DNA of 64,000 nucleotides from Ruminiclostridium cellulolyticum H10 (GCF_000022065.1 NC_011898.1:719501-783500); one strand, 5' to 3'. Positions 43,248-53,442 are shown, numbered from the stretch's first letter. Numbers and translations are program-made. Notes: a model not told the origin generated them from the sequence alone.

Positions 43248-45620
43248 ATGGGCAAACCCGAGATAAAAATTTCAATCAGAAACCTTGTTGAACTGGTACT
43301 GAGGTCTGGTGATATTGATAACAGGCTTGTTTCCTCGGGTAGAATGTTGGAAGGTACAAAAATACACCAGAAGATACAAAAGCAAGGTGGAGAATTATAT
43401 AACAAAGAGGTTTCTCTTGCCCATAATTACGAGACCCAGGATTTCATATTCAGACTTGAAGGCCGTGCAGACGGTATTATATCAGAACCGGGCGGTGTTG
43501 TAATAGATGAAATAAAATCAACAGCACGTCCCCTTGAATTAATAGATGAAGAATTCAGTATTTTGCATTGGGCACAAGCCAAGTGCTATGCTTTTATTTA
43601 TGCACTCCAGAATGAGCTTCAAAATATATATGTACAATTGACGTATTTTCACATAGATACGGAAGAAACTAAAAATATCAGAAAACTGTTTTCAATTAAA
43701 GAACTGAATGAGTTTATTGAAGACTTATTGGATAAATATGTGGTATGGGCCAGTATTTCGGATTCATGGAATAAACAAAGAGACGATTCCATAAAAAGCC
43801 TTCAGTTTCCGTTTAAGTCATACAGAAGGGGCCAGCGTGAGCTTGCAGTTGCAGTATATAAAACTATAATGCAAGGCAAAAAATTGTTTGCTCAGGCTCC
43901 TACAGGTATTGGAAAAACCATATCAACGCTTTTTCCTGCTGTTAAAGCCCTAGGTGAACAACACATCTCAAAAATATTTTATCTAACAGCAAAAACCATT
44001 ACAAGGCAGGTAGCTGAAGAAGCATTTTCAAAAATGAGAGAGTGTGGTTTGGTATTCAGAACAATTACTCTTACTGCAAAGGATAAAATATGCTTTAATA
44101 AGGGCGGCAGCTGTAATCCGGATTTCTGTGAATATGCAAAAGGCCATTACAACAGGGTGAACAACGCAATGGAAGATGTGCTAAACACTTCCCAAAACCT
44201 GTCTCGGGAAGTAATAGAAGAATATGCACTCAAACATAAGGTTTGTCCATTTGAATTCAGCCTTGATTTGTCATTGTGGGCGGATTGTATTGTTTGTGAC
44301 TACAATTATGCATTTGACCCGAGAGTATATCTAAAAAGATTTTTTCTCAATAATACGGGGGATTATGCTTTTTTGGTTGATGAGGCTCACAATTTGGTAG
44401 ACAGAGCACGGGAAATGTTTTCTGCTCAAATCCATAAGTCAGCATATCTTGAGGCAAAAAAGCTTATGAAGTCAAAAGTCCCTAAGGTTGCCAAGATATT
44501 GAACAAAATAAATTCATATATGGTGACTCTTCGCAAACAATGTGCAGAAGAAGGCTTTATTATCAGCAAAACAGAGCTTAAAGATCTTTACAGGCTGCTA
44601 AACAACTTTATATCCGAATCAGAGGAATGGATATTAAAAAATCAAAATAACAACATTGAGGGTTTTGAACAGCTTCTGGAGGTTTATTTCGACTCAATAG
44701 CATTTACCAGAATGGCTGATTTTTATGATGAAAGATACGTTACATTTATAGAGACGAAGTCAATGGATGTCCGAGTAAAGCTTTTCTGTCTGGACCCCTC
44801 GTATTTGCTTTCTGATGCGGTAAAGAGAGGGAAAACAGCTGTGTTTTTCTCTGCAACGCTTACTCCTGTTAATTATTTTATGGATATACTTGGCGGGGAC
44901 AAAGAGGATTACAACATTAACCTTGCTTCGCCATTTGACAAGGACAATCTTTGTCTTATCGTTAATGATAATATCTCTACAAGATATAAAAGCCGTGATA
45001 AAAGTTATGATAAAATAGTAGACATAATATGGTCTTCTATAAGCAAAAGGACAGGAAATTATGTAGTGTTTTTTCCCTCATATAAATATATGAACGAGGT
45101 TTATACAAGATTTACAGAGCAATATCCTGAAACGAATACAATAATACAGGAAACTTCCATGACAGAAGAAGAAAGGGAGAGCTTTCTAAACAGGTTTCAA
45201 TCTGGTACTGAAAAGAGCCTTGTTTCCTTCGGTGTGTTGGGAGGAATATTTTCCGAGGGTATAGATTTAAAGGGAGACCGGCTTATAGGAGCTATAATAG
45301 TAGGGGTAGGACTTCCTCAGGTTAGTCCTGAACAAAATATAATCATGGATTATTTTAAAAACAAAAACCGTATGGGTTTTGAGAATGCATATATGTATCC
45401 GGGTATGAACAAAGTATTACAGGCGGCAGGAAGGGTAATCCGTTCAGAACACGATGTGGGAACAGTAATACTTCTTGATGAAAGATTTTCAAATGGAAAC
45501 TACAGGAGGCTATTTCCGAAACACTGGGAACATGTCCTGCGTGTACAGGATACGGGACAGTTGGAAAAAAGATTGGAGCAGTTCTGGATAGATAAAGATA
45601 TGGACAAGGTGAATACATGA
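43248..45620 (+). CDS. PD-(D/E)XK nuclease fused to XPD/DinG-like Fe-S helicase
   Basis: 790 residues. Residues ~1-175 look like a Cas4/RecB-type nuclease domain (LEGRADGIIS, VVIDEIKSTARP supply the D and E-x-K motifs). From ~195 follows a superfamily 2 helicase: Walker A APTGIGKT (~217), four Cys at 282, 289, 294 and 333 (iron-sulphur domain), DEAH box (~378), and C-terminal motifs FGVLGGIFSEGIDLKG (~660) and QAAGRVIRSEHD (~725). Predicted 5'-3' DNA helicase-nuclease acting in repair or recombination. It overlaps the following UvrD-like gene by four bases (ATGA). Confidence 0.85.
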   Translation: MGKPEIKISIRNLVELVLRSGDIDNRLVSSGRMLEGTKIHQKIQKQGGELYNKEVSLAHNYETQDFIFRLEGRADGIISEPGGVVIDEIKSTARPLELIDEEFSILHWAQAKCYAFIYALQNELQNIYVQLTYFHIDTEETKNIRKLFSIKELNEFIEDLLDKYVVWASISDSWNKQRDDSIKSLQFPFKSYRRGQRELAVAVYKTIMQGKKLFAQAPTGIGKTISTLFPAVKALGEQHISKIFYLTAKTITRQVAEEAFSKMRECGLVFRTITLTAKDKICFNKGGSCNPDFCEYAKGHYNRVNNAMEDVLNTSQNLSREVIEEYALKHKVCPFEFSLDLSLWADCIVCDYNYAFDPRVYLKRFFLNNTGDYAFLVDEAHNLVDRAREMFSAQIHKSAYLEAKKLMKSKVPKVAKILNKINSYMVTLRKQCAEEGFIISKTELKDLYRLLNNFISESEEWILKNQNNNIEGFEQLLEVYFDSIAFTRMADFYDERYVTFIETKSMDVRVKLFCLDPSYLLSDAVKRGKTAVFFSATLTPVNYFMDILGGDKEDYNINLASPFDKDNLCLIVNDNISTRYKSRDKSYDKIVDIIWSSISKRTGNYVVFFPSYKYMNEVYTRFTEQYPETNTIIQETSMTEEERESFLNRFQSGTEKSLVSFGVLGGIFSEGIDLKGDRLIGAIIVGVGLPQVSPEQNIIMDYFKNKNRMGFENAYMYPGMNKVLQAAGRVIRSEHDVGTVILLDERFSNGNYRRLFPKHWEHVLRVQDTGQLEKRLEQFWIDKDMDKVNT

Positions 45621-47743
45621 CACAATCTGAAATAGACTGGGAAAACAATAAATTAAGAGAAATAATAAACAAAGAAGCGTTTAAAGATTTAAGCACAGAG
45701 CAAAGGAAAGCTGTTCTTACTGTAGAAGGGTCTGTACTACTTATTGCTGGCCCCGGAAGTGGAAAAACAACAGTGATAGTAAACCGTGTTTACAATCTAA
45801 TAAAATATGAGAGAGTAAATCCTAAAAGTATACTAACACTAACATTCAACAAAGCAGCACAGCTTGAAATGGATAGGCGATTTCAAAAACTTTACGGAAA
45901 TCATGTAAAAGAAAAAGTACAGTTTTCAACATTGCACAGCTTCTGCAATAGGGTAGTCAGGGACTATGAAATAATGAAAGGCCGGAGCTTGAGGCGTATT
46001 GAGGGTACTGATGAAAATGTAAATAAAAAAATTCTGTTGAAGGACATATATTATAGTATAAATAGTACAAAAATAAATGATGATGAGCTGGATAACCTTA
46101 TAAACGAAATAAGCTATATCAAAAATAAAATGATTAAAAACGGCGATGATAGCTATTTTAGCTCAAAGAAATTCTCAAAGGTCTATAGAGCCTATGAGGA
46201 ACACAAGAAACAGAATCTGATGATTGACTTTGACGACATGCTCACATATGCCTATAGTATACTGTCAAGATTTCCGCAAATTCTGGATTGGTATAAAAAA
46301 CGTTACACCTATATCCAGGTGGATGAAGGTCAGGATTTGTCAAACATACAGTTTGCCATACTCAAGCTTTTGTCGGGGCCGGACGGGAATATATTCATAG
46401 TGGCGGATGATGACCAATCCATTTATCGTTTCAGGGGAGCCGAACCGCAGTACATTCTGGATATGAGCAGTGAATTCAACAATCTAAAGCTTTTTCGGCT
46501 TGAAAATAATTACAGATCTTCACTTAATATAGTAGACCTTACCAGTAAGTTTATAATGAAAAATGATAAAAGGTACTTGAAATCACATAAAACTAAGAAT
46601 AAAAGGGCTGATGATCCGTTTATCCTCAGTGTTGAAAATGAGAGTGGACAGTCGGATATTGTTCTTAAAAAGATATCGGAGTTACTTACGGGAAATAGGT
46701 CTATAAGCATCGGAATCTTGTACAGAAACAACCTCTCATCCATTCTTGTTGCAGATAAACTTCAAAGGAACAGTATCTCATTCAGAATCAGACAGAACAG
46801 ACTGTTTTTTTTCAGGCATTGGCTTGTTCAAGAGGTATGTGCATTTCTGATGTTTTCACTTGACGGTTATGATACTGAGTCATTTACAAAAATATGTTTC
46901 AGAATGAATAGATTTATATCAAAAACCATGTTGGAATGTGCCTTACAGGGTGAAGAAAGAGACAATGTAATTGACAGAATAATAAACAATCATGATCTGA
47001 AACCGTTCCAGCTTACAGCAATGAGAGATTTAAAAGGGGAATTTGCTTCATTGGCAAAAAAGAATCCGTGGTCTGCTTTAGAGTACATAAAAAATGATTT
47101 CAGATATTTAGAGAGTGTTAAAGAGTACAGTAGTATATCCGGCCAGTCCTTTGATTACTTTAACAGGCTTTTTGGCATTCTGCATGGAATATCAGTTGAT
47201 TGTCCGACCATTTCAGCATTTCTTGTGCGATTACAAGAGTTAGAGAAAATATTTGAGGCCGGAGGAGTTCAAAATGATTGGGAAAAGAATCAAATAACTC
47301 TTAGCACACTACACTCATCAAAGGGTCTTGAATACGACAGTGTATTTATGATAGATATGATTAACAGCGAGATTCCGGGAGATAAGGTTCTGGAAAACTC
47401 AGAAAAAATAACTCTTGAAGAGGAGCGGAGACTATTTTATGTCGGAATGACAAGAGCAAAAAAAGATTTATATCTGCTTAATCCTTGCACATTGAATGAT
47501 GAAAAATTTATGCCATCTATTTTTATAAACGAGGTTGTACAACTTCTGCAAAAGGACATAATAAATAATATAAGTGAAGGAAAGTTTGTTAACCATGTTA
47601 AATTCGGTAGGGGTATGGTAGTTGCAATAAATAAAGAACATGGTTCTGACAGACATATGATAGAAATAAAGTTTTTTAAGGTGGGATGCAGAAAACTTGA
47701 TTTACAGCACTGTATTGATAAAAAACTATTAAAATTTGAATAA
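45617..47743 (+). CDS. UvrD/Rep-family superfamily 1 helicase
   Basis: 708 residues. Walker A AGPGSGKTT (~44-52), motif Ia TFNKAA, motif II QVDEGQDLS (~240), motif III ADDDQSIYRFRGA (~263), motif V TLHSSKGLEYDSV (~564) and motif VI RRLFYVGMTRAKKDL (~603) are in the right order. The C-terminal ~70 residues (FVNHVKFGRGMVVAI) form the small Tudor-like fold seen at the end of PcrA/UvrD. Translationally coupled to the nuclease-helicase gene, implying joint action on the same DNA substrate. Confidence 0.92.
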   Translation: MTQSEIDWENNKLREIINKEAFKDLSTEQRKAVLTVEGSVLLIAGPGSGKTTVIVNRVYNLIKYERVNPKSILTLTFNKAAQLEMDRRFQKLYGNHVKEKVQFSTLHSFCNRVVRDYEIMKGRSLRRIEGTDENVNKKILLKDIYYSINSTKINDDELDNLINEISYIKNKMIKNGDDSYFSSKKFSKVYRAYEEHKKQNLMIDFDDMLTYAYSILSRFPQILDWYKKRYTYIQVDEGQDLSNIQFAILKLLSGPDGNIFIVADDDQSIYRFRGAEPQYILDMSSEFNNLKLFRLENNYRSSLNIVDLTSKFIMKNDKRYLKSHKTKNKRADDPFILSVENESGQSDIVLKKISELLTGNRSISIGILYRNNLSSILVADKLQRNSISFRIRQNRLFFFRHWLVQEVCAFLMFSLDGYDTESFTKICFRMNRFISKTMLECALQGEERDNVIDRIINNHDLKPFQLTAMRDLKGEFASLAKKNPWSALEYIKNDFRYLESVKEYSSISGQSFDYFNRLFGILHGISVDCPTISAFLVRLQELEKIFEAGGVQNDWEKNQITLSTLHSSKGLEYDSVFMIDMINSEIPGDKVLENSEKITLEEERRLFYVGMTRAKKDLYLLNPCTLNDEKFMPSIFINEVVQLLQKDIINNISEGKFVNHVKFGRGMVVAINKEHGSDRHMIEIKFFKVGCRKLDLQHCIDKKLLKFE

Positions 47744-47826
47744 AGTACACACAATATGAATGAACACAAAATGGTTTGCAAAACATAGTATGTTTTGCTA
47801 TCATAGGTTGATATGGAGGAATTTAC

Positions 47827-48393
47827 ATGATAGAAAAATATTATCCTGACTTATATTTTGATAGTATCAGACATATTGATATAAATATACTTAAAGAAAA
47901 AGGCATTAAGGGAATTATCCTTGATATAGATAATACTCTTGTTCCCATGCATACAAAGGATGCTGATGAAAATGTAATCAATTGGGTAGCTGAACTCAAA
48001 AAAACAGGGTTTAAGGTATGTATATTATCAAATGCTTCTTTAAAAAGGGTTACAAGATTTAACAAGGAAATGTCAATTACTGCAATACACAGGGCATATA
48101 AACCAGCAGGAAAAGCGTTTTTAAATGCAGCTGATAAAATGGGGCTGGAACCTGAAAAGGTAGCAGTTGTCGGTGACCAGATATTTACCGATATATATGG
48201 GGGAAACAAAGTAAATATGCTTACAGTTCTGGTTAAACCCATAGACAAAAAAGAAATTTTATATGTCAGGTTAAAAAGACATCTTGAAAAAAGAATTTTA
48301 AGACGTTTCAGCAATGCACACAAGTCAAGGCTAGAAATAAGAAATGAATGGAAGAAAAAAAGGCTTCAAATAGAAAGAAGCCGTTTAAATTAA
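47827..48393 (+). CDS. yqeG: YqeG-family HAD phosphatase
   Basis: 188 residues, ATG after GGAGG. HAD motifs: DIDNTLVPMH (motif I, ~34), LSNAS (motif II, ~70), a conserved Lys in KPAGKAFL (~97) and GDQIFTDIYGG (motif IV, ~118). The family is HAD class IIIA; substrate unknown. It is followed 19 bp later by aroE, a neighbourhood also seen in Bacillus. Confidence 0.88.
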   Translation: MIEKYYPDLYFDSIRHIDINILKEKGIKGIILDIDNTLVPMHTKDADENVINWVAELKKTGFKVCILSNASLKRVTRFNKEMSITAIHRAYKPAGKAFLNAADKMGLEPEKVAVVGDQIFTDIYGGNKVNMLTVLVKPIDKKEILYVRLKRHLEKRILRRFSNAHKSRLEIRNEWKKKRLQIERSRLN

Positions 48394-48412
48394 CTTTGGG
48401 GGTGTCAAGCAA

Positions 48413-49297
48413 ATGAACTTGATTGAAGTTGTTAACGGAAAAACACAGTTGTATGGTGTTCTAGGGAATCCGGTTCAACATACAAAATCACCATTTATTC
48501 ATAATACACTCTTTAAAGAATTCGAGATAAATGCAATATATTTACCTATTCATGTTGACAAGGGAAAGTTGGAACAGGTTATGGACGGATTCAGGGCTAT
48601 AAAGTTTTCAGGTTTTAATGTAACTGTTCCATTTAAAAAAGACATTATAAATCATTTAGATGAGGTTTCTGCAGAAGGTAAGCTTATGGGTGCAATTAAT
48701 ACTGTGATAAACAAAGATGGGAGATTCATAGGATATAATACGGACGCAGAAGGGTTTGTAAGAGATTTTTCAGATGGGTTTGAAACGACCTTTAAAGGAA
48801 AACGGGTAATGCTGCTGGGAGCAGGGGGAACGTCAAGGGCTATTGCTGTCAGGCTTGCATCCGAAGGTATAGAGCATCTCACCATAGTAAACAGGACAGA
48901 AGCCAACGCCCAAAGCATTTCTAATCTTGTAAACAGCAATTTTGGAGACATTGTGAGTACAATACTGCCCGAGAAAGAAATACTTGATAGAGAACTTGAA
49001 AACAACCATATTATTGTAAATACAACACCTGCAGGAATGAGTACATATCTTGATTCAACTCCTTTTGATTTAGATTTTAACTTTAACGGAACTCAGCTGG
49101 TATACGATGTTCTGTATGTTCCCAAGAAAACCAGATTCCTAGAACAGGCAGAAAAAACGGGATGCAAAATCAGAAACGGATTTGGTATGCTGATAAATCA
49201 GGGCGTATCAGCTTTTGAGATTTGGACGGGTATGCAGGTTGGAAGAGAACAGACTAATAAACTACTGAAAAAAATAGAAAATATAGAGGTATTTTGA
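48413..49297 (+). CDS. aroE: Shikimate dehydrogenase
   Basis: 294 residues, ATG after GGGGGTG at good spacing. Substrate site KSPFIHN (~26) and VTVPFKKDI (~71, catalytic Lys), NADP site GAGGTSRAI (~138) and NTTPAGM (~208), closing motif GFGMLINQGVSAFEIWTG. It reduces 3-dehydroshikimate in the aromatic amino-acid pathway. Probably co-transcribed with yqeG. Confidence 0.95.
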   Translation: MNLIEVVNGKTQLYGVLGNPVQHTKSPFIHNTLFKEFEINAIYLPIHVDKGKLEQVMDGFRAIKFSGFNVTVPFKKDIINHLDEVSAEGKLMGAINTVINKDGRFIGYNTDAEGFVRDFSDGFETTFKGKRVMLLGAGGTSRAIAVRLASEGIEHLTIVNRTEANAQSISNLVNSNFGDIVSTILPEKEILDRELENNHIIVNTTPAGMSTYLDSTPFDLDFNFNGTQLVYDVLYVPKKTRFLEQAEKTGCKIRNGFGMLINQGVSAFEIWTGMQVGREQTNKLLKKIENIEVF

Positions 49298-49359
49298 AAA
49301 TATTACCGAAATAATATGATGTATGTAACTTTAACAGTAGGTTATAAGGGGATGAAAGT

Positions 49360-49626
49360 ATGGTAACGTTAAAAAATTATATGGAGGAAGTTGTATTCAA
49401 CCTTATAGACAGCGTCCTGAATGATATCGACATGTGCAAATGCGAATTATGTATTAAGGATATAGCTGCTCTTGCTCTTAACAGCCTTCCTCCGAAATAC
49501 ATTGTCTCTGAAAAGGGAGAGTTGTATTCAAAAGTAAACAGCTTGAGAAGCCAATTTGAGGTAGATGTTATATCAGCTATCACAAAAGCCGCAGTTCTTG
49601 TAAAAAAAACACCAAGGCATAAATAA
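49360..49626 (+). CDS. comFB: ComFB-family late competence protein
   Basis: 88 residues, RBS AAGGGGATG-like. The pattern NYMEEVV...D.C.CELC..DIAALALN.LPP.Y (about 5-48) is the ComFB core; the three clustered Cys (C-x-C-x2-C) fit the zinc site reported for B. subtilis ComFB. Relatives have been described as cyclic-dinucleotide receptors, which would link it to the GGDEF-EAL protein of this genome only loosely. Probably the last gene after aroE. Confidence 0.85.
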   Translation: MVTLKNYMEEVVFNLIDSVLNDIDMCKCELCIKDIAALALNSLPPKYIVSEKGELYSKVNSLRSQFEVDVISAITKAAVLVKKTPRHK

Positions 49627-49637
49627 CAAAAGAATAT

Positions 49638-50276
49638 TTATTTGCCCATTGACTTGCTATTTCTGCGGGAAGAAATAATCTTGTAAATTACAAATAGGAC
49701 AATGCAGATTAAAATCAGTGCTATTACTATATTTTCAAAACCCTTAAAATACGGCCTGATTTTAGTCTCATAATCCTTTCCGAATACATAACCAAGATAA
49801 ATCAGAGTAAAATTCCATGGCAGCATTCCAATAGTAGAAAAAATAATAAACTTAAATTTATTTATTTTAGCAATTCCAGCGGGTAAAGAAATAAATGTTC
49901 TTATTACGGGAAGAAGCCTTCCGAGACATACAGCCAGCATACCTCTTTTTTTAAATACCTCTTCTGCTTTGTAAAAATTCTTTTCCGATACAAAAAAGTA
50001 CTTTCCGTATTTCAGTATAAAAGGTCTGCCACCGTAAGAACCTACAAAGTAAGCAAACATAGAACCTATAAGACTGCCTACGGCGGCAGCTATATTTGCT
50101 TCCAGAAGGGTAATACTTCCCTGTGAGGCCATCATTCCACCAAAAGGTAGTATAATTTCACTGGGAAGGGGTATACAACTGCTTTCAAAGAGCATCCAAA
50201 GCCCAATACCCCAGACTCCCATACCTTCAATTATATCGATTAAAGGCATTAAAAGGTTATGAATAATACTTGTCAT
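49638..50276 (-). CDS. DedA-family membrane protein
   Basis: 212 residues. FESSCIPLPSEIILPFGG (about 28-45), GSLIGSMFAYFVGSYGGRPF and the C-LGRLLPVIRTFISLPAG motif (about 117-134) define DedA proteins, which act as lipid (undecaprenyl phosphate or phospholipid) scramblases/flippases in the inner membrane. It lies just upstream of nothing and downstream of the LCP gene on the same strand (18-bp gap), so the two envelope genes are probably one operon. Confidence 0.9.
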   Translation of the reverse strand: MTSIIHNLLMPLIDIIEGMGVWGIGLWMLFESSCIPLPSEIILPFGGMMASQGSITLLEANIAAAVGSLIGSMFAYFVGSYGGRPFILKYGKYFFVSEKNFYKAEEVFKKRGMLAVCLGRLLPVIRTFISLPAGIAKINKFKFIIFSTIGMLPWNFTLIYLGYVFGKDYETKIRPYFKGFENIVIALILICIVLFVIYKIISSRRNSKSMGK

Positions 50277-50294
50277 TTTTTATACTCCTTAAAT

Positions 50295-51428
50295 TTATCC
50301 CTTTGATGTTCCTTTTGTGTCAGTTTCAGTGTTTGAGGGATTTTGTTTCTTTATAGCCGGTTTCTTTTTCACAGCTGGCGGAGCCTTTGTTTCATCCGCA
50401 TCATCATTGCTTTCATCAGGAACATATAATTCCCCAGAAGGTGTTGCTATACCATTGGGAGAAAAAAAGTACTTTTCTACTATCTCAGCTGCCGGAAGAG
50501 ATTCTTTTGTCTCAATATTAATCATATTACCGTTGTATATATAGTACCATCCTTTATTTATAACTTTATCTTTACCGTCAAGCCTGAAAGAATTAAAGTT
50601 GTCTGGTGATATACTTATAAGGCCTGATGTCATCTTTAATGCATCTGATAAAGTCATATTGGTAATGATATTTTCAAAGGCGTAGTTAAGTACAGGATTG
50701 AGCTTTGGAATATTCTGTACCTTTAGCTTTTGCTTTATAAATTCCTTTATAAACTTCATCTGCATCTCGGTTCTCTTTATATCGCTGCCGTCATAAAATT
50801 CTTTTAACTCTTTTGTGTAACGCTCCCCGTTTGGCTTTCTGAAACGTAGCAATTGTTCAACTTTGTCGCCGTCAAGCAGCTGATAGCCTTTTTTCAAATT
50901 AATATGAAGGTTCTGAGTAGGGTCGTCATACTTCATATCAACAGGAACGTCAAAATAAACTCCGCCAAGCATATCTGTAATTTTTTTAATTGCGGAAATA
51001 TTTATATGCACATAATAGTTTATATTTATCCCGGTGAGATTGCTTACAATTTCGGAAGCATATCTTGCACCTTCATGATTTCGTCCTCCTGCTGCGTAAG
51101 CAGCATTAATTTTAGGCAGTATATTGTTTTTTAATTTTACATTGGTATCTCTTGGTACCGTAACAATGCTGATCTCGCTGTTTTGCGGATTGTAGTTCGC
51201 CACAAGCATTGAGTCTGTATTTCCGCTTGACTTATCACCCACAAGCAGGAAAAAATTCATGGGTTCTTTATTGGTAGTAGCGTTAAGCCCTTCGAGTATT
51301 GCAGGCAAAGAATTATTGCCTGCTGCTCCGGTTACGCTGTTTGCATAGTAAAGGAAAACTGTTCCCATTCCAAAAAGAAACAGGCCTACTACTATTGTAA
51401 TTATATAAGTAAATTTTCTAGTATTCAT
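50295..51428 (-). CDS. LytR-CpsA-Psr (LCP) family cell-wall glycopolymer ligase
   Basis: 377 residues from the ATG at 51428 (RBS AAGAGG). One N-terminal membrane anchor, then the LCP domain (about 60-290) with DSMLVANYNP, VPRDTNVKL (Arg for pyrophosphate) and R-F-R-K-P-N-G-E-R. The C-terminal ~60 residues are a Lys/Pro/Asp-rich disordered tail. It attaches secondary wall polymers to peptidoglycan on the outside of the membrane. First gene of a likely operon with DedA. Confidence 0.9.
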   Translation of the reverse strand: MNTRKFTYIITIVVGLFLFGMGTVFLYYANSVTGAAGNNSLPAILEGLNATTNKEPMNFFLLVGDKSSGNTDSMLVANYNPQNSEISIVTVPRDTNVKLKNNILPKINAAYAAGGRNHEGARYASEIVSNLTGININYYVHINISAIKKITDMLGGVYFDVPVDMKYDDPTQNLHINLKKGYQLLDGDKVEQLLRFRKPNGERYTKELKEFYDGSDIKRTEMQMKFIKEFIKQKLKVQNIPKLNPVLNYAFENIITNMTLSDALKMTSGLISISPDNFNSFRLDGKDKVINKGWYYIYNGNMINIETKESLPAAEIVEKYFFSPNGIATPSGELYVPDESNDDADETKAPPAVKKKPAIKKQNPSNTETDTKGTSKG

Positions 51429-51605
51429 TTGCCAACCTCTTAATAGTTTATTGTTTTTAGACAGCAATTATTATATCATAGATTTATAGATATTTTAAAA
51501 AAAATATCATTTCTGATGTATAATTAAAAGTTTGTTCAAATTTAAGTATGTTTCATGCGTCATCAACTAGGCCCTGTATAGTGCTGAATGTGTCGAATTT
51601 CTTCA

Positions 51606-51634
51606 TTTACTTTACACTGATAATACTTTATAAT
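51606..51634 (+). promoter_or_regulatory. Candidate promoter of iorA
   Basis: TTTACT (51606-51611), 17-bp spacer, TATAAT (51629-51634), about 70 bp upstream of the iorA start. Confidence 0.5.
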
Positions 51635-51704
51635 AATAAACAATGTATGCTGATAGTTAGTAAGTATTACAATAATTTTACAATTTAGAGATGGGGGAAT
51701 ATAA

Positions 51705-53441
51705 ATGAAAAAGCTCATGCTCGGCAATGAAGCCGTGGCAAGAGGAGCATATGAGGCTGGCTGTTCAGTAGCGGCTGCTTATCCGGGAACTCCTAGTACT
51801 GAGATTACTGAGTACATTTCAAAATATGATGACATATATTCTGAGTGGGCACCAAATGAAAAGGTTGCACTCGAGGTAGCTATAGGTTCATCCATCGGAG
51901 GAGCAAGATCCATATGTTCCATGAAACACGTAGGACTTAATGTTGCTGCCGACCCTCTTTTTACAGTGTCTTATACAGGTGTAAATGGAGGTCTTGTTAT
52001 AATGGTTGCTGATGACCCTGGGATGCATAGTTCTCAGAACGAGCAGGACAGTAGGTTTTATGCAAGATCATCAAAGGTTCCTATGCTTGAACCTTCTGAT
52101 TCACAGGAGTGTAAGGATTTCGTAAAACAGGCATTCTCAATAAGTGAGACATTTGACTGTCCTGTAATCGTCAGACTTTCCACCAGGGTATCCCATTCCC
52201 AAAGTGCTGTTGAAGTAAATGAAAAAGATGATTACAAGCTTAAACAATACTCCAAGGATGCAAATAAATACGTTATGATGCCTGCCATGGCAAGAAGAAG
52301 GCATGTTGAAGTCGAAAAAAGAATGGCAGCTTTGAGAGAGTTTTCAAATGAAAGCGAACTGAACAAAGTTGAAATGAAAAGCAAGGACATTGGAGTTGTA
52401 ACCAGTGGAATCTCATATCAGTATGTAAAAGAAGCTATGCCTGATGCATCGGTGTTAAAAATAGGGATGGTACATCCGATCCCAGAAAAATTAATTGCCG
52501 ATTTTGCAGCAAGTGTAGAAACTCTTTATGTAGTAGAAGAATTGGAGCCATTTTTTGAAAATCAAATCAAGAAAATGGGCATAAAGGTAATCGGTAAGGA
52601 GAAGCTTCCTGTAATTGGTGAGTTTAGTGCCAACCTGGTTGCAGAAAAACTCCTTGCTAAAAAGTCTGATTCCCAGGAAGCTTCCAATCAGCCCGTTCCG
52701 GTAAGACCACCGGTTATGTGCCCCGGATGTCCGCATAGGGGTATGTTCTACGTTCTGAAAAAAATGGGCCTGACCGTAAGCGGTGATATCGGATGTTATA
52801 CACTTGGTGCTTTACCGCCCAACGAAGCAATGGATATTTGCGTGTGCATGGGTGCAAGCATTGGTGTTGCCCACGGGTTGGAAAAAGCACGGGGTGCTGA
52901 ATTCAGGAAGAAGACCGTAGCAGTTATAGGTGATTCTACTTTTATACATTCAGGTATTACAGGTTTAATAGATGTAGTATATAATAAAGGTAACTCCACT
53001 GTAATTATTCTTGATAATTCAATTACAGGAATGACAGGTCACCAGCAAAATCCGACCACTGGTTTTACAATCAAGGGAGAGCCTACTAAACAGGTAGATC
53101 TGGAACTCTTATGTAAATCTGTCGGAGTTGATAGAGTAACAGTTGTAGATCCTTTTAATGTAAAGGAATTCGAAAGGGTTGTTAAAGCTGAAATAGAGGT
53201 AGATGAACCTTCAGTAATAATATCCCAGCGTCCGTGTGCTCTTTTAAAACACGTAAAATACGAGGGAAGCCATAGGATAGTACAGGACAAGTGCAAAAAG
53301 TGCAGAATGTGCATGAAAATCGGATGTCCTGCCATAGTTGAAAAGGGCGACCACCTTGAGATAAACCCTGCACTTTGTGTTGGCTGCAAGCTCTGTACAG
53401 AGATATGCGGATTTAATGCTATCGAAAGGGCAGGTGAATAA
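51705..53441 (+). CDS. iorA: Indolepyruvate ferredoxin oxidoreductase, alpha subunit
   Basis: 578 residues, ATG after ATGGGGGAA. N-terminal pyruvate:ferredoxin-like domain (AAYPGTPSTEITEYIS, ~24), thiamine diphosphate domain (MCPGCPHRGMF ~343; GDSTFIHSGITGLIDVVYNKGN ~413) and a C-terminal two-cluster ferredoxin (CKKCRMCMKIGCP, CVGCKLCTEICG). It oxidatively decarboxylates aryl-2-oxoacids (from Trp, Phe, Tyr) to aryl-acetyl-CoA with ferredoxin. Operon head of iorA-iorB-paaK-ACT. Confidence 0.95.
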   Translation: MKKLMLGNEAVARGAYEAGCSVAAAYPGTPSTEITEYISKYDDIYSEWAPNEKVALEVAIGSSIGGARSICSMKHVGLNVAADPLFTVSYTGVNGGLVIMVADDPGMHSSQNEQDSRFYARSSKVPMLEPSDSQECKDFVKQAFSISETFDCPVIVRLSTRVSHSQSAVEVNEKDDYKLKQYSKDANKYVMMPAMARRRHVEVEKRMAALREFSNESELNKVEMKSKDIGVVTSGISYQYVKEAMPDASVLKIGMVHPIPEKLIADFAASVETLYVVEELEPFFENQIKKMGIKVIGKEKLPVIGEFSANLVAEKLLAKKSDSQEASNQPVPVRPPVMCPGCPHRGMFYVLKKMGLTVSGDIGCYTLGALPPNEAMDICVCMGASIGVAHGLEKARGAEFRKKTVAVIGDSTFIHSGITGLIDVVYNKGNSTVIILDNSITGMTGHQQNPTTGFTIKGEPTKQVDLELLCKSVGVDRVTVVDPFNVKEFERVVKAEIEVDEPSVIISQRPCALLKHVKYEGSHRIVQDKCKKCRMCMKIGCPAIVEKGDHLEINPALCVGCKLCTEICGFNAIERAGE

Positions 53442-53442
53442 G

